A DNA stretch of 6,810 nt from Patescibacteria group bacterium (lineage in GTDB: Bacteria > Patescibacteriota > Minisyncoccia > Phycocordibacterales > SIBU01): assembly GCA_018968805.1 (NCBI GenBank), contig JAGWZX010000034.1, positions 1-6,810 on the forward strand, written 5' to 3'. Under the pieces are notes generated by a model. That model was not told where the DNA came from. It ran no database searches and was given only the letters and a program-made list of their open reading frames with translations. Shown here piece after piece: positions 1 to 4,773 of the stretch. Position 1 is the stretch's first letter. The number at the start of each line of letters is the position of its first letter. The translations under genes were made by a program, and so were the position numbers.

Positions 1-2
1 TT

Positions 3-1040
3 ATGATTATTCATGGAGTGCGGTTTGAGAGCAACGTCATCCAGGGCGCTGGCACCGGAAACTTTTTCGGCGGCGCGCATCCATACTGGTACTACTGGCC
101 GCTTCGGCCGCTCGGACTCCGGCACGAAGGTTCGGTCTTTACGAGCAAGACCGCCCTGTTCCCGTCGTGGAAAGGCAATATGCCGCTCCGAAATGACGGC
201 TGCACTCCAAGCGAACTCTTCCCGAAGTGCATTGTCATCAATCGAAAAACTCGAGCGGTCGTTAACTCTGTCGGTCTCTCGGGTTTCGGCCTGCCGTTCT
301 ATCTCAAGAGCGGCCGATGGCAGGCAAGAACCGTTCCTTTCTTTATCTCTCTTGCCCTTCAAGGGGCATCTCTGTTGCGCATGCTCGGAGAAACCCGGCA
401 AATCGTTGGCCTGCTCCTGGATGAAAAGAAAAACTTCCGGACACTATTCGGGATTCAGCTCAATTGGTCATGTCCGAACATCGGACACGTCCGGATGAGC
501 CGAGGCGATGAGTTGGGCCTGCTCATGGCCATCATCGGGATCTTCGCCGAACTGGACGTTCCGTTCATGTTGAAAGTCGGCTATGACTTTCCGCTTGAAT
601 GGATGCCAATTCTGGAGAACGTTGCCGCGTTTGACGGCTGGGTAGCCATCAACACACTCAAATGGGACACGCTTCCGGCGGCAGACCGCGTCAAATACTT
701 CGGCTCGGAAACTTCCCCGCTGGAAGCACGGCTCGGTCCGGGCGTTAAAGGTGGAATTTCCGGAGCGCCGCTCCTGCCATACGCATTGGATTACATCGAG
801 CGAATGCGCAAGGCCGGTGCGCGCAAGCCGATTATTGCGGGCGGCGGCGCACTCTCCGCAAGCGATGCGGTGCGGCTCATGGAAGCGGCGGGAGGCGATG
901 GCAACGCTGTATCTGTGGCATCTGTTTCAATGCTCGCCCCCACGAAAATGCAGCGGACAATTCTGGAGTTGAACTCCCGCTACCCCGCCGGACACGGGGA
1001 GCGCATCGGCACGATTCGCCTTAATGTGGCGCATACATGA
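3..1040 (+). CDS. pyrD: Dihydroorotate dehydrogenase-like flavoprotein (class 1 type)
   Basis: Probable FMN enzyme oxidising dihydroorotate to orotate, the fourth step of de novo pyrimidine synthesis; cytoplasmic, as no signal peptide or membrane segment is seen. The 345 residues read as one TIM barrel. Visible signatures are the early TSKT (Lys49), VNSVGL (Asn88), NWSCPN (154-159), a barrel lysine in FMLKVGY (Lys191), AINT (Asn217), GGISGAPLLPYAL (250-262) and the FMN-phosphate loop IIAGGGALSASDA (277-289). Cys157 sits where class 1 enzymes carry the catalytic base; class 2 enzymes have Ser. Odd points are an aromatic stretch HPYWYYW (26-32) and GLSGFG where the family usually has GLPNxG. 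No PyrK-like partner is seen, so class 1A versus 1B is open. The first ATG lies 3 bases from the window edge, so the true start could be slightly upstream; the barrel N-terminus appears complete. pyrC follows. The family call is strong; substrate is inferred from motifs and context. Confidence 0.85.
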   Translation: MIIHGVRFESNVIQGAGTGNFFGGAHPYWYYWPLRPLGLRHEGSVFTSKTALFPSWKGNMPLRNDGCTPSELFPKCIVINRKTRAVVNSVGLSGFGLPFYLKSGRWQARTVPFFISLALQGASLLRMLGETRQIVGLLLDEKKNFRTLFGIQLNWSCPNIGHVRMSRGDELGLLMAIIGIFAELDVPFMLKVGYDFPLEWMPILENVAAFDGWVAINTLKWDTLPAADRVKYFGSETSPLEARLGPGVKGGISGAPLLPYALDYIERMRKAGARKPIIAGGGALSASDAVRLMEAAGGDGNAVSVASVSMLAPTKMQRTILELNSRYPAGHGERIGTIRLNVAHT

Positions 1041-1057
1041 GTGTTCTTTGCCTCCGG

Positions 1058-1086
1058 AAGCAAGCGCGAGCTTGCTTTTTTCTTTT
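1058..1086 (+). terminator. Rho-independent terminator after the pyrD-like gene
   Basis: An 8-bp perfect stem AAGCAAGC (1058-1065) / GCTTGCTT (1070-1077) with the tetraloop GCGA runs straight into a T-rich tract (TTTTCTTTT to 1086). It begins 17 bases after the TGA stop of the upstream gene, as expected of an intrinsic terminator. It would separate transcription of the two pyrimidine genes at least partly. Confidence 0.8.
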
Positions 1087-1099
1087 GCGGTAATAATAT
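1072..1099 (+). promoter_or_regulatory. Weak candidate promoter for pyrC
   Basis: TTGCTT (1072-1077) and TAATAT (1094-1099) are 16 bases apart and could be -35 and -10 boxes ahead of pyrC, about 40 bases from its ATG. Each box matches the consensus only partly, and the -35 overlaps the terminator stem. The call rests mainly on the need for a promoter after a strong terminator. Confidence 0.25.
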
Positions 1100-1127
1100 G
1101 AGCGGAGTTTGCGGAAAAACCTGAACG

Positions 1128-1133
1128 AAAGGA
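1128..1133 (+). promoter_or_regulatory. Shine-Dalgarno of pyrC
   Basis: AAAGGA lies 7 bases upstream of the pyrC ATG at 1141. It is worth noting because neither the transposase nor the minus-strand genes with visible starts show a comparable site. Confidence 0.6.
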
Positions 1134-1140
1134 TTGCGAC

Positions 1141-2232
1141 ATGAAGACGGAAACTGTTTTGACACGCGAAATTGACACATTGGCGAATGTTCATTGGCAC
1201 GGCCGCGAGGTCGGAGAAGTGATGAAAGGTCTCATTCGGGAGGCGATCCGCGGCGGCGCGGACGTGCTCGGCCCCCAGCCGAACACCGAGAAGTCTCTTA
1301 TCACAGCGACGCAGGTCTTGGAATACGTCGGTTCAGCCAAAGCGTATTGCCTGCCTAGCCCAGACACCCGGCTGACTTTCCTGCCGTTCGTGATGCTCAC
1401 CGAGGAAACAACGCGGGAGGAGCTCGTTAACTGCAAGATAGCCGGGATCAGCGACGGCAAGATTTATCCTCGCCTTCGCACCACCAAGTCAGCAAACGGG
1501 GTGCGGCATTACGGCAGAATCTTGCCGGTGGTAAGGTGGTGTGGAGAGATCGGTATCAGAGTCCATAACCACTTTGAACACCCGAACATGATCCACGGAA
1601 ACCGCGACGCCGAATACCTGTGTCTCGCGGTCGCCGAGATGTTCCTTGAAGAAACCGGCGCCGTTATCTTCTGGGAGCACGCTTCGGACGCCCGTTGTAT
1701 TCCGGCTTGGAAATACTTCGCCGGGAAGTATCCGGGGCGCTTCTTCGTCACTGTTACCGCTCATCATCTGGCGTGGAACGAGGACCAGGCCTTCGGCAAC
1801 GTGCGCCTGATATGCAAGCCGCCGCTTAAGACGGAGCGGGACAGGCTAGCTCTGGTGCAATTGGTGTGCGATGGCCATCCTTGGGTCATGGCCGGAGCGG
1901 ACGACGCCGCTCACGACGTCAACGCCAAGCACGTGCATGACGGCAAATGCGCCTGCGGCGCGTTCACAACACCATTCCTGCACCAAATCTACGCCCACGC
2001 CCTAAGCAAACTTTTGGAAACGGCCGGGGGCACGCGTACCTACATAAACTTCACCAGCAGGAATGCACGGAAGATTCACGGCCTGCCACCCGCTTCAAGA
2101 GTAATTGCCTTGGTGAACAAGCCGTTCAGGATTCCGCCATCGTGCCAAATCGGCCCATGGACTGTTGAGTCCGCAGGAGCCGGCGAGACGATCGACTGGA
2201 GCATGGTTCCAGAAAAACCAGCCGCCTCATAA
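1141..2232 (+). CDS. pyrC: Dihydroorotase, PyrC (E. coli-like) type
   Basis: Zinc amidohydrolase interconverting N-carbamoyl-L-aspartate and dihydroorotate, the third step of pyrimidine synthesis; cytoplasmic. The 363 residues are close to the length of E. coli PyrC and co-linear with it. The HxH metal pair is His18/His20 in VHWHGRE, with Arg22 as substrate arginine. The carboxylated-lysine position is Lys107 in DGKIYP. Further metal histidines are His142 in RVHNHFEH and His180 in VIFWEHAS. VTVTAHHLAWNED (203-215) matches the family's TITPQHLMFNRN, and the catalytic Asp is Asp254 in MAGADDAAH, with His258 beyond. The CACGAFTTP segment (270-278) corresponds to the E. coli GCAGCFNAP region. All catalytic residues look present. 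AAAGGA (1128-1133) lies 7 bases before the ATG and fixes the start. A terminator separates it from the pyrD-like gene upstream, whose product would use its dihydroorotate. Confidence 0.92.
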   Translation: MKTETVLTREIDTLANVHWHGREVGEVMKGLIREAIRGGADVLGPQPNTEKSLITATQVLEYVGSAKAYCLPSPDTRLTFLPFVMLTEETTREELVNCKIAGISDGKIYPRLRTTKSANGVRHYGRILPVVRWCGEIGIRVHNHFEHPNMIHGNRDAEYLCLAVAEMFLEETGAVIFWEHASDARCIPAWKYFAGKYPGRFFVTVTAHHLAWNEDQAFGNVRLICKPPLKTERDRLALVQLVCDGHPWVMAGADDAAHDVNAKHVHDGKCACGAFTTPFLHQIYAHALSKLLETAGGTRTYINFTSRNARKIHGLPPASRVIALVNKPFRIPPSCQIGPWTVESAGAGETIDWSMVPEKPAAS

Positions 2233-2252
2233 GAGCGCGGCATTTATTTTGC

Positions 2253-2297
2253 GCGGCCATTCGTCTCGCAGGCCCCGCCTCGGGGTATTATGGCCGC
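2253..2297. repeat. Nested inverted repeat downstream of pyrC
   Basis: An outer perfect 8-bp inverted repeat, GCGGCCAT (2253-2260) and ATGGCCGC (2290-2297), encloses an inner 5-bp hairpin, CCCCG (2273-2277) CCT CGGGG (2281-2285). It starts 20 bases after the pyrC stop. It may act as a transcript-end structure for pyrC, but no T-run follows on either strand, so a classical intrinsic terminator is not supported. A 7-bp direct repeat GCGCGGC (2235-2241 and 2251-2257) precedes and overlaps its left arm. Confidence 0.5.
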
Positions 2298-2308
2298 ACA
2301 GGAACATA

Positions 2309-2328
2309 GAGTGTCCGGAAAGACACTC
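2309..2328. repeat. Hairpin GAGTGTC/GACACTC beside the IS target
   Basis: A perfect 7-bp stem, GAGTGTC (2309-2315) and GACACTC (2322-2328), closes a CGGAAA loop. The last two stem bases overlap the left target-site duplication, so the insertion sequence entered at the foot of this hairpin. It forms one half of a unit whose other half, TAACAACAAAGTT, now lies beyond the IS. Confidence 0.6.
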
Positions 2329-2333
2329 CCTAA
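2327..2333. repeat. Target-site duplication, left copy
   Basis: TCCCTAA directly abuts the left inverted repeat and is repeated at 3312-3318. The following C also matches on the right, so 8 bp is possible if the element end is set one base inward. Confidence 0.85.
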
Positions 2334-2357
2334 CTTTGAATTACAAAACTCCTCTTT
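2334..2357. repeat. IS terminal inverted repeat (transposase 3' end)
   Basis: This 24-base end begins CTTTGAATTAC and ends CTCCTCTTT. It is an exact reverse complement of 3288-3311; identity stops at position 25. Confidence 0.9.
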
Positions 2358-2380
2358 CTCCTCATTTTCCGCCCACACCA

Positions 2381-2409
2381 AAACCCCGTCCTTCAATTAA
2401 TTCAGGACG
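2381..2409 (-). terminator. Possible weak terminator of the transposase gene
   Basis: Read on the minus strand, a 6-bp stem CGTCCT (2409-2404) / AGGACG (2392-2387) with an 11-base AT-rich loop is followed by GGGTTT. It lies about 40 bases past the transposase stop, inside the IS. The short T-run and large loop make it weak. Confidence 0.3.
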
Positions 2410-2445
2410 TTTCAGCAATGATTGGTTTTTCATCAAGCAATTTTC

Positions 2446-3246
2446 CTACGCGAGCACATACGCGAGGAGTGAGTACGAATAGTTTCCAAGGTAACCGTCG
2501 ATCGATCGTGGAAGCGAAGTCTCCAGTCCGTAGAACATTTTTAGATTCCTGAAATTAAGCTCGATTTGCATTCGTGTGCCATACAGTCTAGTTTGGAATT
2601 CAGTAGCGATCCTTTTCATATTGGCTCTGGGTTTGGCGAAGAGTATCCGCTTGTTTTCAATGTAGAAGTCACGTTCCAAGTCTTTTGATATATACCCTGC
2701 GTCAGCCACGAATATTCCCGTCATATCGGCATTCATTTTCTTGAATGTCTGTCTGTCGTCGGAGTTGCCCGAGGAGAACCTGACGGCAAGGACGTTTCTG
2801 TTGAGATCGGCGGTCAAGCTCATTTTAAGCCCGTAATACCAGCCTTTTGGGCCGTGTGCCCAGGTTGCGAGTTCTTTCATGGTTTGGTGGTGCCTGCCGT
2901 TTTTAGGAAGACATACGGGAATATCGGTTGAGTCAGTATGCTTAACTGGATGAGAATGTTTTTGATTCCATCTGAGTATTACCTGAAAGATGACGAGCGC
3001 CCAGACTGCTAGCTTGTTCATATTCACGACCATGGTCTTGTAACTGCATTTGAGGTTGAATATCTGCCAGACTGATTTCTTGGTTTCGATACCCTGTGAG
3101 TGCTTGAAGAGCGAGAGCGCGATTGTTTCCTCTGGTTTGATTGTTAAAGGTCGACCTGTGCTTTTGGAGATTTTGAGATTTGATTGTTTGATGAAAAACT
3201 TTACCTTTGCGAGTGTGTTATCATATATCTTGATGACCGTTTTCAT
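2446..3246 (-). CDS. IS982-like DDE transposase
   Basis: RNase H-fold transposase expected to cut and rejoin the ends of the surrounding IS. The 266 residues include a basic N-terminal region (about 1-100, presumed DNA binding) and a catalytic domain. The catalytic triad is Asp105 in HTDSTDIPVC, Asp182 in FVADAGYIS and Glu229, spaced D-76-D-46-E. The C-terminal signature reads Y222-x2-R225-x3-E229-x6-K236. GWYYGLKMSLTAD (135-147) and SSGNSDDRQ (158-166) match the IS982-type domain (DDE_Tnp_1_3). Length is slightly below the roughly 270-310 residues usual for the family, with no frameshift or internal stop. The ATG at 3246 has no Shine-Dalgarno, and a hairpin lies just upstream; the only nearby upstream ATG (3277) is out of frame. 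Transposase identity is firm, family assignment probable. Confidence 0.88.
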   Translation of the reverse strand: MKTVIKIYDNTLAKVKFFIKQSNLKISKSTGRPLTIKPEETIALSLFKHSQGIETKKSVWQIFNLKCSYKTMVVNMNKLAVWALVIFQVILRWNQKHSHPVKHTDSTDIPVCLPKNGRHHQTMKELATWAHGPKGWYYGLKMSLTADLNRNVLAVRFSSGNSDDRQTFKKMNADMTGIFVADAGYISKDLERDFYIENKRILFAKPRANMKRIATEFQTRLYGTRMQIELNFRNLKMFYGLETSLPRSIDGYLGNYSYSLLAYVLA

Positions 3247-3253
3247 GATATTC

Positions 3254-3269
3254 GGCGCCTGGCGGCGCC
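3254..3269 (-). promoter_or_regulatory. Hairpin in the transposase leader
   Basis: GGCGCC (3254-3259) and GGCGCC (3264-3269) form a perfect 6-bp GC-only stem with a 4-base loop. In the mRNA it sits 7 bases before the transposase ATG, where a ribosome would bind, and it is the only strongly GC-rich patch in this AT-rich leader. Repression of transposase translation is a plausible inference. Confidence 0.5.
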
Positions 3270-3277
3270 TTTATCAT

Positions 3278-3309
3278 TTTATATTAAAAAGAGGAGTTTT
3301 GTAATTCAA
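3278..3309 (-). promoter_or_regulatory. Candidate transposase promoter inside the IS end
   Basis: On the minus strand, TTGAAT (3309-3304, within the inverted repeat) and TAATAT (3286-3281) are separated by 17 bases; an overlapping TATAAA (3283-3278) is a better -10 but lies 20 bases away. A promoter reading inward from the end would drive the transposase without flanking DNA. Confidence 0.4.
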
Positions 3310-3311
3310 AG
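3288..3311. repeat. IS terminal inverted repeat (transposase 5' end)
   Basis: Exact reverse complement of 2334-2357. Its outer part also supplies the candidate -35 box of the transposase promoter on the minus strand. Confidence 0.9.
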
Positions 3312-3318
3312 TCCCTAA
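3312..3318. repeat. Target-site duplication, right copy
   Basis: TCCCTAA directly abuts the right inverted repeat and is identical to 2327-2333. Deleting the element and one copy rejoins GACACTCCCTAA to CAACAAAGTT. Confidence 0.85.
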
Positions 3319-3328
3319 CAACAAAGTT
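3316..3328. repeat. Direct repeat TAACAACAAAGTT, copy 1
   Basis: Matches 12 of 13 bases with TAACGACAAAGTT at 3443-3455. Its first three bases lie in the right target duplication, so the IS separated it from its hairpin at 2309-2328. Confidence 0.6.
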
Positions 3329-3375
3329 TCCACGGTGCCGCCCGCAGAACAACTCCGCCATTGCAACCGAGGACA

Positions 3376-3400
3376 ATCCCCGCCGCCTGGCGGCGGGGAT
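3376..3400. repeat. Perfect GC-rich hairpin, 11-bp stem
   Basis: ATCCCCGCCGC (3376-3386), a CTG loop, then GCGGCGGGGAT (3390-3400). The stem is perfect. No T-run follows on the plus strand and no convincing one on the minus strand, so it resembles a dispersed palindromic (REP-like) element more than a terminator. Confidence 0.6.
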
Positions 3401-3428
3401 GAATCCGGAGCGGGAAAAATGAGTCGGC

Positions 3429-3440
3429 GGAGCCGGCTCC
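3429..3440. repeat. 12-bp palindrome GGAGCCGGCTCC
   Basis: A perfect palindrome placed 2 bases before TAACGACAAAGTT (3443-3455). Its CCGG centre and flanking GAG/CTC resemble the hairpin at 2309-2328, which is why the two are treated as copies of one unit. Confidence 0.55.
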
Positions 3441-3442
3441 TA

Positions 3443-3455
3443 TAACGACAAAGTT
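3443..3455. repeat. Direct repeat TAACGACAAAGTT, copy 2
   Basis: Second copy of the 13-base motif, still directly downstream of its palindrome (3429-3440). The bases beyond it (CGTCCCGTTGCC) only loosely resemble those after copy 1. Confidence 0.6.
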
Positions 3456-3522
3456 CGTCCCGTTGCCTCGCCTGATACCTCGCCGAGTCTTCCAGGGAAC
3501 GGTTTGCCGCGATGACGGGACG
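3456..3522. repeat. Inverted repeat CGTCCCGT / ACGGGACG
   Basis: Perfect 8-bp arms at 3456-3463 and 3515-3522 are 51 bases apart. Outside them AAAGT (3450s) and ACTTT (3530s) also mirror each other with mismatched bases between, giving a loose element of about 85 bp that ends at the stop of the next gene. Function unknown. Confidence 0.35.
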
Positions 3523-3532
3523 AGGCCGGACT

Positions 3533-3952
3533 TTATTTTTTATAATTTACTTCAGAAGGCACGATCAAATAACCCGCCAGAATATCCCTGAAATATTCCG
3601 TCTCTGGCACAAAATGCGCCTCCATAACATGGTCAATCGGATGTGATTCCGGCGTGTATTCATAGTGCGCCCGAATTTCCCCATCAATAAAAAGGCGGAT
3701 GTGGTATTGATAAATACGATTGTGGACCTTGCGCATACTCAATATCTCGCCGGGATCTTTCCAGGAGATGAGCGCCCGCTCATAGCCGTTTTTTGTCAGT
3801 AACCGCGCCAGATCTTCTTTATTGTAATTTGTATTCAAATGCCCCAGAAGAAATTTCTGGCGGAAATCGTGGAAACCGAGGTACACCGCCGTCCTAATGA
3901 CAGGCGGCCAGACTCGATAGGCCAGGCTCCAGAAGAATTTTATTTGCTCCAC
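3533..3952 (-). CDS. Uncharacterised 139-residue protein
   Basis: I do not recognise a named family. The N-terminus (1-26) is hydrophobic and aromatic with scattered basic residues (FFWSLAYRVWPPVIR), possibly membrane-associated but not a clear signal peptide. Residues 30-70 look helical and charged. The most distinctive part is a strand-like stretch, YQYHIRLFIDGEIRAHYEY (81-99), running into TPESHPIDH (100-108), rich in His, Tyr and acidic residues and probably the conserved core. The C-terminus is short and ends in two lysines. The start is GTG at 3952 with no Shine-Dalgarno; TATAAG (3968-3963) lies only 10 bases upstream. It follows holA by 75 bp on the same strand. An open frame with coherent protein character supports a real gene; similar small proteins may exist in other CPR genomes, but I cannot confirm this. 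Confidence 0.7.
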   Translation of the reverse strand: MEQIKFFWSLAYRVWPPVIRTAVYLGFHDFRQKFLLGHLNTNYNKEDLARLLTKNGYERALISWKDPGEILSMRKVHNRIYQYHIRLFIDGEIRAHYEYTPESHPIDHVMEAHFVPETEYFRDILAGYLIVPSEVNYKK

Positions 3953-3962
3953 TTAAATTTTA

Positions 3963-3968
3963 CTTATA
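3963..3968 (-). promoter_or_regulatory. Candidate -10 box, near-leaderless start
   Basis: TATAAG on the minus strand is 10 bases before the GTG at 3952, so a transcript from it would carry almost no leader. No good -35 was found: TTGAGT lies only 14 bases upstream. Confidence 0.3.
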
Positions 3969-4027
3969 ATGGTAAAACAGGAACTCAACCGTGATAAACC
4001 GTACCGCCTCAGTACATGGCTGTTATT

Positions 4028-4738
4028 CTACACCGACAAGGCGAAGCGCTCAAGACCGATGTCAACATCGTAAAATCCCCGATGAGCGTCGTGGTACAAA
4101 TAAATAATCGCGCTCGCCGCGTTTTTCAGCTCCGAGACGGAAAAATTGGCGCTATAACGCTTGGACTTCATAAAAACATAAGGTGAGAGGCCGGCTTCCA
4201 AAGCGCTTTTGGCGGAAGCGGCCGCAATCATGTTTTTAATTTGCCAGAAAAATACGCCGAGAAGCTCCTCAGCCGAGATACCGGCGCGGCTGGCCTTTTG
4301 ATACAACACCCAAAGTCGGCCGCGGTCGCGTTCACCCAAAGCGTCGGCCAGGGCAAAAGTGTTGAACCGTTCCTTTTTCTCGACGAGTTTGAATTCTTGA
4401 ACCTTACTGGCATATTTTTTGAATTGCTTCAACAGGTCGGCTTTTAATTCACCTTCCAAAAAAACAAAAACATTTTCGGATGTGCCGATTGATTCCGACT
4501 TGGCCGCAACCGCGGAAGCGGCCGCGGCATCGGAACAAACCCTGTCGGCAAAAACGATAAATTTCCTCTCAAAAAGGCCTTGACTGCCGGCAAGCTCTTC
4601 CAGTTTCGCCTCGCTCACACCACCCTCGCCTAAATTAACAACCACAGCATCCGGTTTTTTAACTTTCAATCCGTCCAAAATCTCCCGCGCTTTCGCCCGA
4701 GCCTTTTTCCAGTCATCGCCATAAATTACGTAGAGCAC
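4028..4738 (-). CDS. holA: DNA polymerase III delta subunit (clamp loader)
   Basis: Clamp-loader subunit that opens the beta sliding clamp during DNA replication. The 236 residues are much shorter than E. coli HolA (343). The N-terminus YVIYGDDWKKA (3-13) fits the delta start YxxYGxD. LEELAGSQGLFERKFIVFADRV (46-67) is the characteristic segment after the first strands, and FVFLEGELKADLL (91-103) the following one. GVFFWQIKNM (161-170) opens the C-terminal helical collar, which ends with LKNAASAIIYLYHDAHRGFYDVDIGLERFAL (204-234). No Walker A site is seen, as expected for delta. The start is GTG at 4738, chosen because the family motif begins at once; the frame meets a stop not far upstream. 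No Shine-Dalgarno is visible. It lies 35 bp after polA on the same strand, suggesting co-transcription. Confidence 0.85.
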   Translation of the reverse strand: MLYVIYGDDWKKARAKAREILDGLKVKKPDAVVVNLGEGGVSEAKLEELAGSQGLFERKFIVFADRVCSDAAAASAVAAKSESIGTSENVFVFLEGELKADLLKQFKKYASKVQEFKLVEKKERFNTFALADALGERDRGRLWVLYQKASRAGISAEELLGVFFWQIKNMIAAASAKSALEAGLSPYVFMKSKRYSANFSVSELKNAASAIIYLYHDAHRGFYDVDIGLERFALSV

Positions 4739-4773
4739 GGATTGCGAGTTATTAATAAATCAGAAAAGAATTT

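Larger units (their letters stand above)
2334..3311 (-). mobile_element. Complete IS982-like insertion sequence, 978 bp
   Basis: The element has 24-bp perfect terminal inverted repeats, a 7-bp direct duplication TCCCTAA immediately outside each end, and one intact DDE transposase gene on the minus strand filling most of its length. Length and single-ORF structure fit the IS982 family. The ends begin CTTTGAATTAC, unlike the ACC-type ends I associate with that family, so this may be a divergent branch. Perfect ends, an intact duplication and an open reading frame suggest a recent, possibly active insertion. By eye it is more AT-rich than its flanks. If the shared C next to the duplication belongs to the target, the boundary shifts by one base. 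Confidence 0.88.
3312..3532. other. Non-coding repeat-rich stretch right of the IS
   Basis: No convincing gene or tRNA was seen on either strand. The stretch holds a 25-bp GC-rich hairpin (3376-3400), a 12-bp palindrome (3429-3440), two copies of TAACRACAAAGTT (3316 and 3443) and an inverted pair CGTCCCGT/ACGGGACG (3456-3463, 3515-3522). Together with 2233-2333 it was one continuous intergenic region before the IS arrived. Confidence 0.6.

Noticed and set aside
13..498. 161-residue alternative frame in the pyrD-like gene
   Set aside because: Ser/Arg-rich shadow of a frame that carries clear dehydrogenase motifs.
2165..2482. 105-residue plus-strand frame across the pyrC end and the IS boundary
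   Set aside because: Overlaps pyrC, crosses the inverted repeat and target duplication, and has low-complexity Pro/Ser content. Chance frame.
3050..3304. 84-residue plus-strand frame at the IS right end
   Set aside because: Antisense to the transposase N-terminus and ends in the inverted repeat. No domain seen.
3400..3446. Two tiny overlapping ORFs (7 and 8 codons) after the GC-rich hairpin
   Set aside because: Too short, no Shine-Dalgarno, and the second runs through the palindrome of the repeat unit.
2233..3532. CRISPR array or tRNA gene in the repeat-rich region
   Set aside because: Repeats are palindromic and irregularly spaced with no equal spacers, and no cloverleaf or TTCRA-type arm was found.
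3985..4030. Terminator between holA and the unknown gene
   Set aside because: Only a 4-bp GTAC pairing and no T-run on the minus strand.
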